The notes under the pieces are model-generated. The model saw nothing but the letters and a program-made list of their open reading frames with translations. It was not told the DNA's origin and searched no databases. From the NCBI RefSeq assembly GCF_951229915.1, contig NZ_OX579588.1, positions 1-64,000 on the forward strand: a stretch of DNA of 64,000 nt, written 5' to 3'. Origin of the DNA: Candidatus Ornithobacterium hominis (GTDB lineage: Bacteria; Bacteroidota; Bacteroidia; Flavobacteriales; Weeksellaceae). Position 1 is the first letter of the stretch, and every line of letters starts with the position of its first letter. Position numbers and translations under genes: made by a program. Shown one piece after another: positions 1-8,167 of this stretch.

Positions 1-14
1 TTTATTTTCATAGA

Positions 15-37
15 TTTTTTTTAAGCCTTAAAAAAAA
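15..37. repeat. Iterated palindrome, perfect copy
   Basis: Core AAGCCTT at 23-29 lies between eight T on the left and eight A on the right, giving a perfect 23-base palindrome around the central C at 26. It sits 18 bases upstream of the promoter core of mnmG. It is one of at least 45 copies of this repeat in the window; the repeat as a whole is discussed in the findings. Confidence 0.8.
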
Positions 38-47
38 TCATAATTCA

Positions 48-55
48 TATCTTTG
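48..55 (+). promoter_or_regulatory. Promoter core (-7 box) of mnmG
   Basis: TATCTTTG matches the TAnnTTTG core recognised by the Bacteroidota primary sigma factor. It lies 35 bases before the mnmG start. No clear upstream TTTG element is seen at the usual distance. The parS-like palindrome at 60-75 would overlap the transcription start. Confidence 0.6.
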
Positions 56-59
56 CATA

Positions 60-75
60 TGTTCCACGTGGAACG
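60..75. other. parS: parS-like ParB-binding site 1
   Basis: The 16-mer TGTTCCACGTGGAACG contains a perfect 14-base palindrome (61-74). It matches 13 of 16 positions of the widely conserved parS consensus TGTTTCACGTGAAACA, and the C at position 5 is also found in known Firmicutes sites. It lies between the mnmG promoter core and start codon. Conserved parS sites usually cluster near the replication origin and load ParB and SMC. The ParB gene itself is not in this window, so binding is inferred. Confidence 0.75.
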
Positions 76-90
76 TGTAAAAATTTTCAT

Positions 91-1959
91 ATGTTTTTAA
101 GCGAATACGATGTTATAGTTGTGGGCGGCGGTCATGCGGGTTGCGAAGCGGCAGCGGCGGCGGCAAATTTGGGGGTTTCTACCCTGCTGGTTACCATGAA
201 TTTGCAGACGATAGGTCAAATGTCTTGCAATCCTGCGATTGGAGGGATTGCAAAAGGACAAATTGTGCGTGAAATCGATGCTTTGGGTGGGTACACTGGG
301 GTTGTGACAGACGAAACCATGATTCAATTTAAAATGCTTAATCTATCAAAAGGCCCTGCGATGTGGAGCCCACGCGCACAATCTGACCGCATGCGCTTTG
401 CTGAGAAATGGCGACAAATTCTAGAACAAACCGATAATTTAGATTTTTACCAAGAAATGGTTTCAGAACTCTATTTTAATAAAGGTAAAATCGCTGGCGT
501 AGTAACTTCTTTGGGCGTTATAATCAAGGCTAAAAAGGTGATTTTAACTAACGGAACATTCCTTAATGGCTTAATTCATGTAGGATTAAAACAACGTGGT
601 GGCGGACGAATGGGAGAAAAATCTGCAAAAGGAATCACAGAGCAATTAGTGAATTTAGGCTTTGAAAGTGGCAGAATGAAAACAGGAACTCCGCCCCGAT
701 TAGACGGGCGTTCGTTAGACTATTCTAAAATGATAGAACAGCCTGGTGATGAAAATCCCAAGAAATTTAGTTACCTCAATACTTCAAATTTAGAAAATCA
801 AACCTCTTGCTGGATGACTTATACCAACGATACTGTTCATGATATTTTAAGAAGTGGGTTTGACCGTTCACCAATGTTTAATGGGACAATAGAAAGCATT
901 GGACCCAGATATTGCCCCTCGATAGAAGATAAAATAAATCGTTTTGCAGAAAGAAATAGACATCAAATTTTTGTAGAACCTGAAGGTGAAAATACAATTG
1001 AAATTTATCTCAATGGATTTAGTACTTCTTTGCCAGAAGAAGTTCAAGCGAAGGCTTTACGAGAAATTCCTGGATTAGAAAAAGCTAAAATATTCCGCCC
1101 AGGTTATGCAATAGAATACGATTATTTCCCGCCAACGCAGCTGAAACATACTCTTGAGACTAAATTGGTGCAAGGACTTTATTTTGCTGGGCAAATCAAT
1201 GGAACGACGGGCTATGAAGAAGCGGCTTGCCAAGGTTTGATGGCAGGCATCAATGCTGCATTGGCTGTTAAAAATCAAAAAGAATTAATTTTATCTCGAA
1301 ATGAGGCTTACATCGGAGTTTTAATCGACGATTTGATTACAAAAGGAACCCAAGAGCCCTACAGAATGTTCACGTCTCGGGCAGAATTTAGAATTATTCT
1401 CCGTCAAGACAATGCAGATGAGCGGCTAACGCCAATAGGATATGCTATTGGTTTGGCATCAGAACAGCGGTACAAGAAAATGCTTAGCAAATATGAAAAA
1501 GCAAAAGAGTTGATTTCGTTTATTGAAAAAACCTCTATCGACCCTACTGAAATCAATCCTGTTATAGAAGAAAAAAAGGGGTCACCAATTACACAAAAAA
1601 TGAAAATGCAGCCGATTCTCAGGCGGCCAGAATTAGGAATAAATGACTTTGAAAAAATAAAAGCTTTAAAAAATTATTATAAAGAAAATGAATTAAATGA
1701 AGAAGTGAAACAACAGGCAGAAATTCAAATCAAGTATGAGGGCTACATTCAAAAAGAAAAAGAAAACGCAGAGAAATTAAATCGCTTAGAATACGTCAAG
1801 ATTCCTAACGATTTTGATTTTATGAGCATACAAAGCATCTCGATGGAAGGACGGCAAAAGTTGACTAAAATTCAGCCCAATACGATTGCACAAGCTAGCC
1901 GAATTAGTGGAGTTTCTCCTTCAGATATTAGTATTTTATTAGTTCATTTAGGTAGATAG
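91..1959 (+). CDS. mnmG: tRNA uridine-5-carboxymethylaminomethyl synthesis enzyme MnmG (GidA)
   Basis: FAD-dependent enzyme that, with MnmE, installs carboxymethylaminomethyl groups on U34 of tRNAs reading split codon boxes; cytoplasmic. The 622-residue product has the expected family length. The N-terminal dinucleotide-binding motif [12 protein letters not shown] lies at about residues 10-21, followed by the family stretch SCNPAIGG near 45-52, and GTPPRL near 200. A second conserved block, [10 protein letters not shown], is near 375. The helical MnmE-binding C-terminus ends with the usual ASRISGVSP stretch. The ATG at 91 places the FAD motif correctly. It is first in a plus-strand run with the methyltransferase gene behind it, and parS-like sites lie at both of its ends. 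Identification is very secure. Confidence 0.97.
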   Translation: MFLSEYDVIVVGGGHAGCEAAAAAANLGVSTLLVTMNLQTIGQMSCNPAIGGIAKGQIVREIDALGGYTGVVTDETMIQFKMLNLSKGPAMWSPRAQSDRMRFAEKWRQILEQTDNLDFYQEMVSELYFNKGKIAGVVTSLGVIIKAKKVILTNGTFLNGLIHVGLKQRGGGRMGEKSAKGITEQLVNLGFESGRMKTGTPPRLDGRSLDYSKMIEQPGDENPKKFSYLNTSNLENQTSCWMTYTNDTVHDILRSGFDRSPMFNGTIESIGPRYCPSIEDKINRFAERNRHQIFVEPEGENTIEIYLNGFSTSLPEEVQAKALREIPGLEKAKIFRPGYAIEYDYFPPTQLKHTLETKLVQGLYFAGQINGTTGYEEAACQGLMAGINAALAVKNQKELILSRNEAYIGVLIDDLITKGTQEPYRMFTSRAEFRIILRQDNADERLTPIGYAIGLASEQRYKKMLSKYEKAKELISFIEKTSIDPTEINPVIEEKKGSPITQKMKMQPILRRPELGINDFEKIKALKNYYKENELNEEVKQQAEIQIKYEGYIQKEKENAEKLNRLEYVKIPNDFDFMSIQSISMEGRQKLTKIQPNTIAQASRISGVSPSDISILLVHLGR

Positions 1960-1973
1960 TTTCACGTGGAACA
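1958..1973. other. parS: parS-like ParB-binding site 2
   Basis: The 16-mer AGTTTCACGTGGAACA matches 14 of 16 positions of the parS consensus TGTTTCACGTGAAACA. It starts within the mnmG stop codon and covers the likely GTG start of the next gene. Together with the site at 60-75 it brackets mnmG, with about 1.9 kb between the two. Confidence 0.75.
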
Positions 1974-2799
1974 TTATTTAAAATTAAAAGATTATTTTAG
2001 TTCACAAGAATCGTTTGAGATAGTGAAGAGTGAACTTTATTCGGGTTTATTGGAAACAAATCCTCGAATGAGCAATGAGGAGCTTGAGAAATATTACCAA
2101 GGGAAATACATTTCTCACCAAAATCAAAAATCAAATGCTTTTGAAAAAATTTATTCCATAGCTCAAAAATACAATCAAAAACAAAAACTTAAAATACTCA
2201 ACAAGCATGCTCCTCAGCTCAATTCTGTTTTAGACTACGGGTGTGGGAAGGGAGATTTTGTGCATTTTCTCGCAGAGAATAAAATTAATTCTTATGGATT
2301 TGAACCAGGAAAACAAGCGCAAGAAAATTTCCTGAAAAAAAATAAAAAAAATCAATTATTGGATGAAATCACAGGGAAATTTGACGCCATCACGCTGTTT
2401 CATGTTTTGGAACATATTCCCGATTTTGAGGAGATTTTTGAAGGCTTAAAAAATAATTTAAATCCTGAGGGAATAATGTTATTAGCACTACCTAATTATA
2501 AAAGCTTTGATGCACAATTTTATCAAAATTATTGGGCAGCTTATGACGTGCCACGCCACCAATGGCATTTCTCTCCAGATGCAGTAGAAAATTTTGCTCA
2601 GCAATTTGGCATGATTATAGTTAAGAGATACCCGATGCTTTTTGATTCCTTCTACGTCAGTTTAATATCAGAACAGTATAAGAAATCAAGTGCATGGGGG
2701 AAAATAAGAGGATTGAGCGTCGGATTTTTTTCTAATATAAAAGCTCTAAAGACGCAAAATTATTCCTCAATTTTGTATGTTTTAAAACTAAATCAATAG
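1966..2799 (+). CDS. Class I SAM-dependent methyltransferase
   Basis: A methyltransferase of unknown substrate. The Rossmann fold shows the SAM-binding motif VLDYGCGKGDF near residues 88-98, an acidic residue at the end of strand 2 (GFEPG), and the motif-IV-like region ITLFHVLEHIPD near 142-153. This layout is typical of the methyltransferase_23 type, in which HVLEH is characteristic. The N-terminal DYFSSQESFEI stretch looks conserved in flavobacterial relatives, which favours the GTG start at 1966; the next ATG (2068) would remove it. That GTG lies inside parS-like site 2, only six bases after mnmG. Downstream genes follow with spacings under 10 bases, so this is probably one transcript from mnmG to the OmpA gene. 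Confidence 0.85.
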   Translation: MEHYLKLKDYFSSQESFEIVKSELYSGLLETNPRMSNEELEKYYQGKYISHQNQKSNAFEKIYSIAQKYNQKQKLKILNKHAPQLNSVLDYGCGKGDFVHFLAENKINSYGFEPGKQAQENFLKKNKKNQLLDEITGKFDAITLFHVLEHIPDFEEIFEGLKNNLNPEGIMLLALPNYKSFDAQFYQNYWAAYDVPRHQWHFSPDAVENFAQQFGMIIVKRYPMLFDSFYVSLISEQYKKSSAWGKIRGLSVGFFSNIKALKTQNYSSILYVLKLNQ

Positions 2800-2803
2800 A
2801 AAT

Positions 2804-3274
2804 ATGAATAAAATACATTTACTCGGGCTATCTGCACTACTCACTCTCGGTGCTTGTAATACAGCTAAAGTTGCTAAACAGGCAGAAAAAGACATGAGAG
2901 GAGACTGGGAATTGACTAGCGTGACGGCTAATAGCAAAGGATTAACCATAAATAATCTTTTCAATCAAGCTAGTAAAAAATGCTTTGAGGGGAGCTCTTG
3001 GCACTTGGTGGCTAATAATAGTTCTGGTTTTTATGAATTAAATCAAACTGAAAATTGCCCTTCTGGTGAAAATAAAATCAGTTGGCATATGACGGAGGAA
3101 AACGGAGTCCCTTACTTTTGGTTTAAACAACTTAATGGAGAGAAAGCAAAAAATGTGCGCTCAGGATATAAAATGCGCGTTGTGAGCATCACAGAATCTA
3201 ATGCAGTATTTTCACAAGAAATTCCTGTAAACGGACAAAAAGAAACCTTATTATTTAACTTTTCAAAAAAATAA
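2804..3274 (+). CDS. Lipocalin-like lipoprotein
   Basis: A 156-residue lipoprotein with a short signal peptide ending in the lipobox LGAC (Cys18), so it is probably anchored to the outer membrane or surface. The remainder, with DWELTSVT near residue 34 and alternating beta-strand segments, resembles the small lipocalin-like domain proteins common in Flavobacteriia. Ligand and role are unknown. It lies four bases after the methyltransferase gene and six bases before the OmpA-family gene, so co-transcription is likely. Two further cysteines (near 60 and 86) might form a disulfide. The family call comes from the overall pattern, not from a catalytic motif. Confidence 0.7.
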   Translation: MNKIHLLGLSALLTLGACNTAKVAKQAEKDMRGDWELTSVTANSKGLTINNLFNQASKKCFEGSSWHLVANNSSGFYELNQTENCPSGENKISWHMTEENGVPYFWFKQLNGEKAKNVRSGYKMRVVSITESNAVFSQEIPVNGQKETLLFNFSKK

Positions 3275-3280
3275 AAAACA

Positions 3281-3967
3281 ATGAAAAAAATGAATTTTAA
3301 AATTTTACCTTTTTTAGTAGCAATAGCCCTTATATTCTCAGGATGTGATGCGGTGCAAAACACCAATAAATCTCAGCGAGGAGCAACTATTGGTGCCGTA
3401 GCGGGTGCAGGATTAGGAGCCCTACTCGGGAAGAATAACCGCGCTCTAGGTGCTATTTTAGGCGGTGCTGTGGGTGGAACGGCTGGAGCCATTATTGGTA
3501 AAAAAATGGATAAACAAGCCGAAGAAATAGAACAAGCTATGCCAGGAGCAGAAGTTGTACGTTCGGAGGAAGGAATCCAAGTAATTTTGGATGAAAAATC
3601 AGAAGTACGTTTCCAGTATAATAAATCTGATTTGACGGAAGATGCGAAGACTAACCTAAATAAAGTTGTGGAAATATTCCAAGAATATCCAGAAACTAAT
3701 ATTTTGATTGTTGGCCACACCGATAATGTAGGTTCACAGAACTATAATCAACCTTTATCAGAAAAAAGAGCAAAATCGGTAGCTGATTATTTAAATCAAA
3801 AAGGAATCAAATCCAGCCGACTGAAAGTTGTAGGTATGGGGAAAGAAGAACCAAGATTCTCTAACGATACCGCTGAGGGAAGAGCTGGGAACAGACGTGT
3901 TGAGTTTGCAATTACTGCAAATGAGAAAATGAAAAAAGAAGCTGAATTGGAAGCTCAAAATCAATAA
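3281..3967 (+). CDS. OmpA-family peptidoglycan-binding lipoprotein with glycine zipper
   Basis: Signal peptide with lipobox FSGC (Cys22), then a glycine-zipper segment (about 35-75, repeated GAVAGAGLGALLG and AILGGAVGG), then a C-terminal OmpA domain. The OmpA domain shows ILIVGHTDNVG near residues 142-152 and the helix LSEKRAKSVADYL followed by GMGKEEP and NRRVEF. These are the residues that bind meso-diaminopimelate in this family. It probably ties the outer membrane to the cell wall. The gene ends the mnmG-led run and is followed by a strong terminator. Length and domain order fit YiaD/Pal-like proteins. Confidence 0.9.
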   Translation: MKKMNFKILPFLVAIALIFSGCDAVQNTNKSQRGATIGAVAGAGLGALLGKNNRALGAILGGAVGGTAGAIIGKKMDKQAEEIEQAMPGAEVVRSEEGIQVILDEKSEVRFQYNKSDLTEDAKTNLNKVVEIFQEYPETNILIVGHTDNVGSQNYNQPLSEKRAKSVADYLNQKGIKSSRLKVVGMGKEEPRFSNDTAEGRAGNRRVEFAITANEKMKKEAELEAQNQ

Positions 3968-4000
3968 GGCATTAATTTCTGAAGCCTTTTATAAAATTGT

Positions 4001-4030
4001 AAAATCACCTCGTAAAGAGGTGATTTTTTT
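4001..4030 (+). terminator. Rho-independent terminator of the OmpA gene
   Basis: A perfect 11-bp stem (4001-4011 with 4017-4027) encloses the five-base loop GTAAA and ends in a run of T to 4030. It closes the mnmG transcript. Because trmN6 converges from the right, it may also act in the other direction, where the T run is poorer. Confidence 0.9.
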
Positions 4031-4060
4031 ATGCAAAAAAAAATGAAAAAATGGTTTATA

Positions 4061-4086
4061 AAAAATTTTTAAGCCTTTAAAAATTT
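4061..4086. repeat. Iterated palindrome at trmN6 stop
   Basis: Core AAGCCTT at 4071-4077 within A/T tracts. The trmN6 stop codon (minus strand, 4079-4077) lies at the edge of the core, so the repeat marks the gene end. Confidence 0.7.
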
Positions 4087-4793
4087 AAATAAAATTCTTG
4101 TGTGAGAGCTTTATAATTTTCGGTATAAAGCCCCCTCTCCTTTTCGATTATTAATACTTCTTCTGAGAATTTCTTGGGTATTTTTGAGAAAGAAAATAAA
4201 ATCCTTTTGATGGGAGAAAATGGGCTTCCTTGGACTCTGCAAATACGATTTAAATGGAAATTATTTTTCTGAGCAAGATTTAAAATTTTTTCTTCGGCTA
4301 CTGCTGGTACGATAAGCTGAAAATTTCCTCTAGGTGAAATTATTTTTCTTGTCTTCTCAAATAAATCTTCAAACGGTAAAAATTTTTCTTGCCGTGCAAA
4401 ATTTCTTTTTCCTGAAGATGAAGAAAATGAATTACTGTAAAAAGGAGGATTAGTTAACACTAAATCATAAAAACAGTTAAAAAAATGGCTTAAATAATTG
4501 CAATTTAAAGCAGTTAAACGATTTCCCCAAGGGGAAACTTCAAAATTAAATTTTGTTTCGTTATAAGCTTTTATTTCAATTTCGGCAGCATGAATTTCAG
4601 CTTTTTTGAATTTTTGAGCTTGCATTAAGCTAATTACTCCCGTTCCACTCCCAATGTCTAAAATATGCGTGGGAGAGTCTTCTAAAAAAGACCAAGCACC
4701 TAGCAATACGCCATCGGTTCCGATTTTGGCAGCCGAGGCGTTTTGCTCTACAGAGAATTGCTTGAATTGAAAGGGTTTATATTTTCTAGAAAT
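4077..4793 (-). CDS. trmN6: tRNA1(Val) A37 N6-methyltransferase, start codon abnormal
   Basis: SAM-dependent adenine-N6 methyltransferase acting on A37 of tRNA-Val (YfiC family). Visible motifs are ILDIGSGTGVISLMQAQ (SAM binding) and the amino-methyltransferase signature NPPFYSNS. The family N-terminus (KQFSVEQNASAAKIGTDGVLLGAW) is fully encoded upstream of the first usable TTG at 4706, so TTG4706 cannot be the true start. Between the in-frame stop at 4820-4818 and TTG4706 there is no ATG, GTG or TTG. The best placed codon is ATT at 4793-4791, giving 238 residues, close to the usual 240-250. The stop codon of a 32-codon reading frame lies at 4788-4786, so translational coupling is possible. 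Function is secure; the start is not. Confidence 0.8.
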   Translation of the reverse strand: MSRKYKPFQFKQFSVEQNASAAKIGTDGVLLGAWSFLEDSPTHILDIGSGTGVISLMQAQKFKKAEIHAAEIEIKAYNETKFNFEVSPWGNRLTALNCNYLSHFFNCFYDLVLTNPPFYSNSFSSSSGKRNFARQEKFLPFEDLFEKTRKIISPRGNFQLIVPAVAEEKILNLAQKNNFHLNRICRVQGSPFSPIKRILFSFSKIPKKFSEEVLIIEKERGLYTENYKALTQEFYLNF

Positions 4794-4884
4794 CTTTGTT
4801 GATATTTTTGTAAACGTTTAGTTGATAAATGACTATTGCACAAAAAACAGCTACAATCATCGCAAAAATAATAAATTCAGTCAT
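4786..4884 (-). CDS. 32-residue single-span membrane peptide
   Basis: ATG at 4884-4882 opens a 32-codon frame ending in TAG at 4788-4786. Residues 4-20 (FIIFAMIVAVFCAIVIY) form one hydrophobic helix, followed by a lysine- and asparagine-rich tail, as in small bacterial membrane peptides. It overlaps the 5' end of trmN6 in another frame, so its translation could deliver ribosomes to the unusual trmN6 start. No ribosome-binding site is evident, as is usual here. It matches no family I recognise, and it could be a chance frame. Confidence 0.4.
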   Translation of the reverse strand: MTEFIIFAMIVAVFCAIVIYQLNVYKNINKDF

Positions 4885-4954
4885 TGCTTAATTTTTTTGA
4901 AAGTTAAAGAAATTTTTTAAGCAATGAAAGGCAATAAATGATGATTTTTCCTAG

Positions 4955-4975
4955 TTTTTTTTAAGCCTTAAAAAA
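4955..4975. repeat. Iterated palindrome, near-perfect copy
   Basis: Core AAGCCTT at 4963-4969 with eight T before and six A after. It lies in the 118-base gap between the small peptide gene and the end of the DUF389 gene, both on the minus strand. Confidence 0.8.
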
Positions 4976-5001
4976 TTTTAATAAGTGAGAAAAATTCAAG
5001 A

Positions 5002-6441
5002 TCATTGTACTATATCTAAAGTGTCTAAAGATAAACGAGTTCTGAGATAAGAACGAATTCTTTTCTCGTCTTCGTTTTTTTCCCTTTGGGCTTTTGCCTT
5101 ATTGGAATTATCCCATTGAATTAAAAAAGTTGGGATAATATTTTTAGATTTAAAATTTGTTTTGCTAAAATTAGCATAGCCAAAGTTCTTGATGTTAGGG
5201 TATTGAGCTCTTAGTTCTTTAGCAACGCTGATGAAGGGAATGCTATCGCTATTTAGTCTCTGAATTTGATGCTGTAGCTCTAGAATGATAGAATCTTTCT
5301 TGCGTATTTCTTTTTGATTGTTTAGATAAATGCTACCCATAAAATCTTGACTTTTTTGTCTTAAGAAGTCTTCAGAATAGCCTCCTTGGTGTACAATGAG
5401 TTTGGTATTTTGTAAGTGATATTTGGACTTTAAGACTTTATTCCAGTTTTTGATGACTTCTTCTGGTACTCTCTCGGTCAATGTAGAAATGGTGATAAAG
5501 CGTAAACTATCTCTGTCGCTCAAGATAGGGTTATTTATATTTAAGAATCCATTTTGGTACATGGGGGAAACCTCTTCTCTTAGAAATTCTTTGACTTTGG
5601 CTTTATAAAATTCTTCTTTTATTATATCATAGAAAATAAAGGCACTCGGCAACATTGTAATGACAGAGAGTATAATGATGATGAAATTAGTTTTCCTTGC
5701 TTGGGCTGCATTTTGATATTTTGCTAACGGGAATTTATTTAATTTAATGTATAAAAAAGTAGAAATTCCAATAAATACAGAGTTGATGAAAAATAAATAT
5801 AATGCGTTGAGCCCTGCTCCTATGCCTGTGTAGTCCTTATACCCAATCAAGTCTGAGCCCATAGCAAAACCATAGCCAGCGGTGCAAAGTGGTGGCATCA
5901 GCGCAGTAGCAATGGCTACTCCAGCGATAACGTTAGAATTCTTTATTTTACTGCTAAATGCAGCAATGCCAGCCAATCCGCCAGAAATTCCAATCAAAAC
6001 ATCTAGAGAAGTGGGTTCTATGCGGCCAATTAATTGCTCGTTTAAGGTTTTGAGCGGAACGAATAAAAAATAAAGATAGGAAGTGATAAGAGCAATTCCT
6101 ACCATGATGAAAAAGTTTGTCAATGATTTCTTGAGCGTATCTATATCATTCACCGCAACAGAATAGCCAAGCCCCATGATTGGCCCCATGAGAGGGGAAA
6201 TTAACATCGCCCCTATGACTACGGCTACCGAATTGGCATTCAACCCAATAGAAGCAACAAAAACAGAAGCCATCAAAATAAAAGCAGGCATACCCTTGAA
6301 GCTAATGTTGGCCAAAACTTCTTCTCGAGTTCGAGTTTTATCTACCTGATCTGAAAGATTGAATATCCCTTTGAAAAAATCAAATATAAGTTTTCCAAAT
6401 GAAGGTTTTTCAGTCTCTATATTTTCTTTGAATGTTGACAT
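5002..6441 (-). CDS. DUF389 family integral membrane protein
   Basis: 479 residues. After about 55 soluble residues there are roughly six membrane spans (about 55-275), beginning with MPAFILMASVFVASIGLNANSVAVVIGAMLISPLMGP in pieces, which holds the DUF389 hallmark GAMLISPLMGPI and later GIAAFSS and ATALMPPLCTAGYG. The C-terminal 200 residues are soluble and charged and probably lie on one face of the membrane. The family occurs widely and its function is not established. It ends a minus-strand group starting at the SprT-like gene, with manC four bases upstream. Family call is strong; role unknown. Confidence 0.88.
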   Translation of the reverse strand: MSTFKENIETEKPSFGKLIFDFFKGIFNLSDQVDKTRTREEVLANISFKGMPAFILMASVFVASIGLNANSVAVVIGAMLISPLMGPIMGLGYSVAVNDIDTLKKSLTNFFIMVGIALITSYLYFLFVPLKTLNEQLIGRIEPTSLDVLIGISGGLAGIAAFSSKIKNSNVIAGVAIATALMPPLCTAGYGFAMGSDLIGYKDYTGIGAGLNALYLFFINSVFIGISTFLYIKLNKFPLAKYQNAAQARKTNFIIIILSVITMLPSAFIFYDIIKEEFYKAKVKEFLREEVSPMYQNGFLNINNPILSDRDSLRFITISTLTERVPEEVIKNWNKVLKSKYHLQNTKLIVHQGGYSEDFLRQKSQDFMGSIYLNNQKEIRKKDSIILELQHQIQRLNSDSIPFISVAKELRAQYPNIKNFGYANFSKTNFKSKNIIPTFLIQWDNSNKAKAQREKNEDEKRIRSYLRTRLSLDTLDIVQ

Positions 6442-6444
6442 AAA

Positions 6445-7530
6445 TTATAAGAAATTATTTTTTTTATTCAGTCTCAAATCATTCACATAAGTTTTCACCT
6501 CTTGGGTCTTATTGAGTGGTGTAATCAGCAATCCATTGGCGGTATCTACGACTATATAGTCTTCTAAACCATCGATGACTACTGCTTTATTTTTTTTAGC
6601 AAAAATCATGTTCCCTTGGCTATTGTAGAAAAAAACATGCTCACCAAAGGTAACATTTTTTTTATCATCCTTCATGCCTCTTTCATACAAGGCATCCCAG
6701 GTTCCTAAATCGCTCCATCCAAAATTAGATTTTATGACTTTCACGTTTTTAGCTTTCTCGAGAATTCCTACATCAATACTAATTTTATGTAGAGTTGGGT
6801 AGACTCTTTTAACTTGTTCAAACTCGTCCTCTCTATTCATTTTATCTTCAATCGATAGAAAAGAAGAGTACATATCTGGCAAGAAATTTTTAAAGGCTTT
6901 TAAAATAGAAGAAACCTTCCAGATAAAAATTCCAGAATTCCATAGAAAATCACCCGATTGCATAAATTTTTTAGCCATATTTAGATTAGGCTTTTCTGTA
7001 AAGGTTTTCACAGATTTTATCTTTTCACCATTTTCGATAAATTGAATGTAACCATAGCCAGTATCAGGGCGTGTTGGGTTAATGCCCAACGTGTAAAGAA
7101 AATCATTGGCTTGTGCAGAAGCTAAGCCCAGTTTAGCATCTTTCACAAAATCATCAGTATCTAAAATTAAATGGTCTGACGGGCAGATGAGCAAAGTAGC
7201 ATTTTCATCCAATTGCTTAATTTTAAATGCTGAGTAGAGAGAGCAAGGAGCAGTATTCATCCCAAACGGCTCGGCGATGATTTGCTTCCTATCAATCGCT
7301 GGCAGTTGATCTTGAGTCAAATTTACATAATCCTGATCTGTAATGACAAAGATTTTATCAGAAGACGTAATCTTCAGCAATCGCTCATAGGTTTGTTGAA
7401 TCAAAGTTTTACCTACGCCCAGCACATCGTGAAATTGCTTAGGACTTTTGGTTGTGCTCATGGGCCAAAACCTACTACCTACGCCACCAGCCATGATTAC
7501 ACAATAAATATTTTGATACTTAATCATCAT
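6445..7530 (-). CDS. manC: Mannose-1-phosphate guanylyltransferase
   Basis: Forms GDP-mannose from mannose-1-phosphate and GTP for surface polysaccharide and glycoprotein synthesis; cytoplasmic. The nucleotidyltransferase signature MAGGVGSRFWPMS with downstream SPKQF is at about residues 13-33. CPSDHLI (about 115), FTEKPN and GDFLWNSGIF follow, and NFGWSDLGTWDAL is near 270. At about 360 residues it has only the transferase domain and lacks the isomerase domain of long ManC/AlgA proteins. Either ATG 7530 or ATG 7527 is the likely start; both overlap the end of the SprT-like gene, indicating translational coupling. An iterated-palindrome copy (6893-6899) encodes KAFKNF within it. Confidence 0.92.
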   Translation of the reverse strand: MMIKYQNIYCVIMAGGVGSRFWPMSTTKSPKQFHDVLGVGKTLIQQTYERLLKITSSDKIFVITDQDYVNLTQDQLPAIDRKQIIAEPFGMNTAPCSLYSAFKIKQLDENATLLICPSDHLILDTDDFVKDAKLGLASAQANDFLYTLGINPTRPDTGYGYIQFIENGEKIKSVKTFTEKPNLNMAKKFMQSGDFLWNSGIFIWKVSSILKAFKNFLPDMYSSFLSIEDKMNREDEFEQVKRVYPTLHKISIDVGILEKAKNVKVIKSNFGWSDLGTWDALYERGMKDDKKNVTFGEHVFFYNSQGNMIFAKKNKAVVIDGLEDYIVVDTANGLLITPLNKTQEVKTYVNDLRLNKKNNFL

Positions 7531-8113
7531 TATCAATTAATTTCACCAGAGCCAAGCCATCAATTATATAAGACTTACCACTGATTTGTTCGGTGCAAAT
7601 ATATTTTATTTTTCTTTTTTCACCTTTCAAGAACTTTTTGTCTTCCAGAAAAAAGAGAGAGCCTTCTTCTAAATCTTTTAAAAACAAGGCCTCAGGATGC
7701 TTTTGATGATGAAAATAACTGACCAAAGGAGCATAAGCATAGAAATTAGCCTTTGGATTTTGAGCAAAATTTAAAAGAATAAGTTGCAAATCTTTAGGGT
7801 AAACTTCTAGCGATTGATGAATCAATTTCCCAAAAACAAACTTCCATTCTCTCCCATGGGGCTTTATTTCTTTACCATATTTAGCAAAAGAAAGCAAATG
7901 AGCAATTTCATGCGTTAAGGTCAAGAAGAATAAATTTTCATTTAAATCATGATTGACAGAAATTTTATGACAACTCTTTTCTTTTCTATAATCCCCTAAT
8001 TTTCTTTTTCTTGCAGATTTTATCTCGATGATAACTCGGTGCCCAGCACACCATTTTTCTACCCACTGCTCTGCCCCAATCGGTAAATAATTTGATAAAA
8101 TATTTTTAACCAT
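7520..8113 (-). CDS. SprT-like zinc metalloprotein
   Basis: 197 residues with the zinc motif HEIAH near residue 87 and a further His about 20 residues on (KPHGREW), the arrangement of the SprT/Spartan-like fold. The C-terminus contains YICTEQISGKSYIIDG, where relatives often have a zinc ribbon; here only one cysteine is left, so the ribbon looks degenerate. In eukaryotes such proteins cut DNA-protein crosslinks; bacterial roles are poorly known. A GTG at 8143 is possible but the ATG at 8113 better matches the family N-terminus. It is the first gene of the minus-strand sprT-manC-DUF389 group, divergent from mlaE. Confidence 0.8.
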   Translation of the reverse strand: MVKNILSNYLPIGAEQWVEKWCAGHRVIIEIKSARKRKLGDYRKEKSCHKISVNHDLNENLFFLTLTHEIAHLLSFAKYGKEIKPHGREWKFVFGKLIHQSLEVYPKDLQLILLNFAQNPKANFYAYAPLVSYFHHQKHPEALFLKDLEEGSLFFLEDKKFLKGEKRKIKYICTEQISGKSYIIDGLALVKLIDNDD

Positions 8114-8167
8114 GAGTTTAAAGTAAAAAAAATAGCTGAGCACGAAAAAATAAATTAATTTAGCATT

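Noticed and set aside
2822..3108. Possible frameshift in the lipocalin-like gene because of its poor family match
   Set aside because: The frame is continuous from signal peptide to stop and has normal spacing to both neighbours.
3373..3720. Long minus-strand reading frame opposite the OmpA gene
   Set aside because: It is the antisense of a well-identified gene, with low-complexity Pro/Ala content typical of such shadows.
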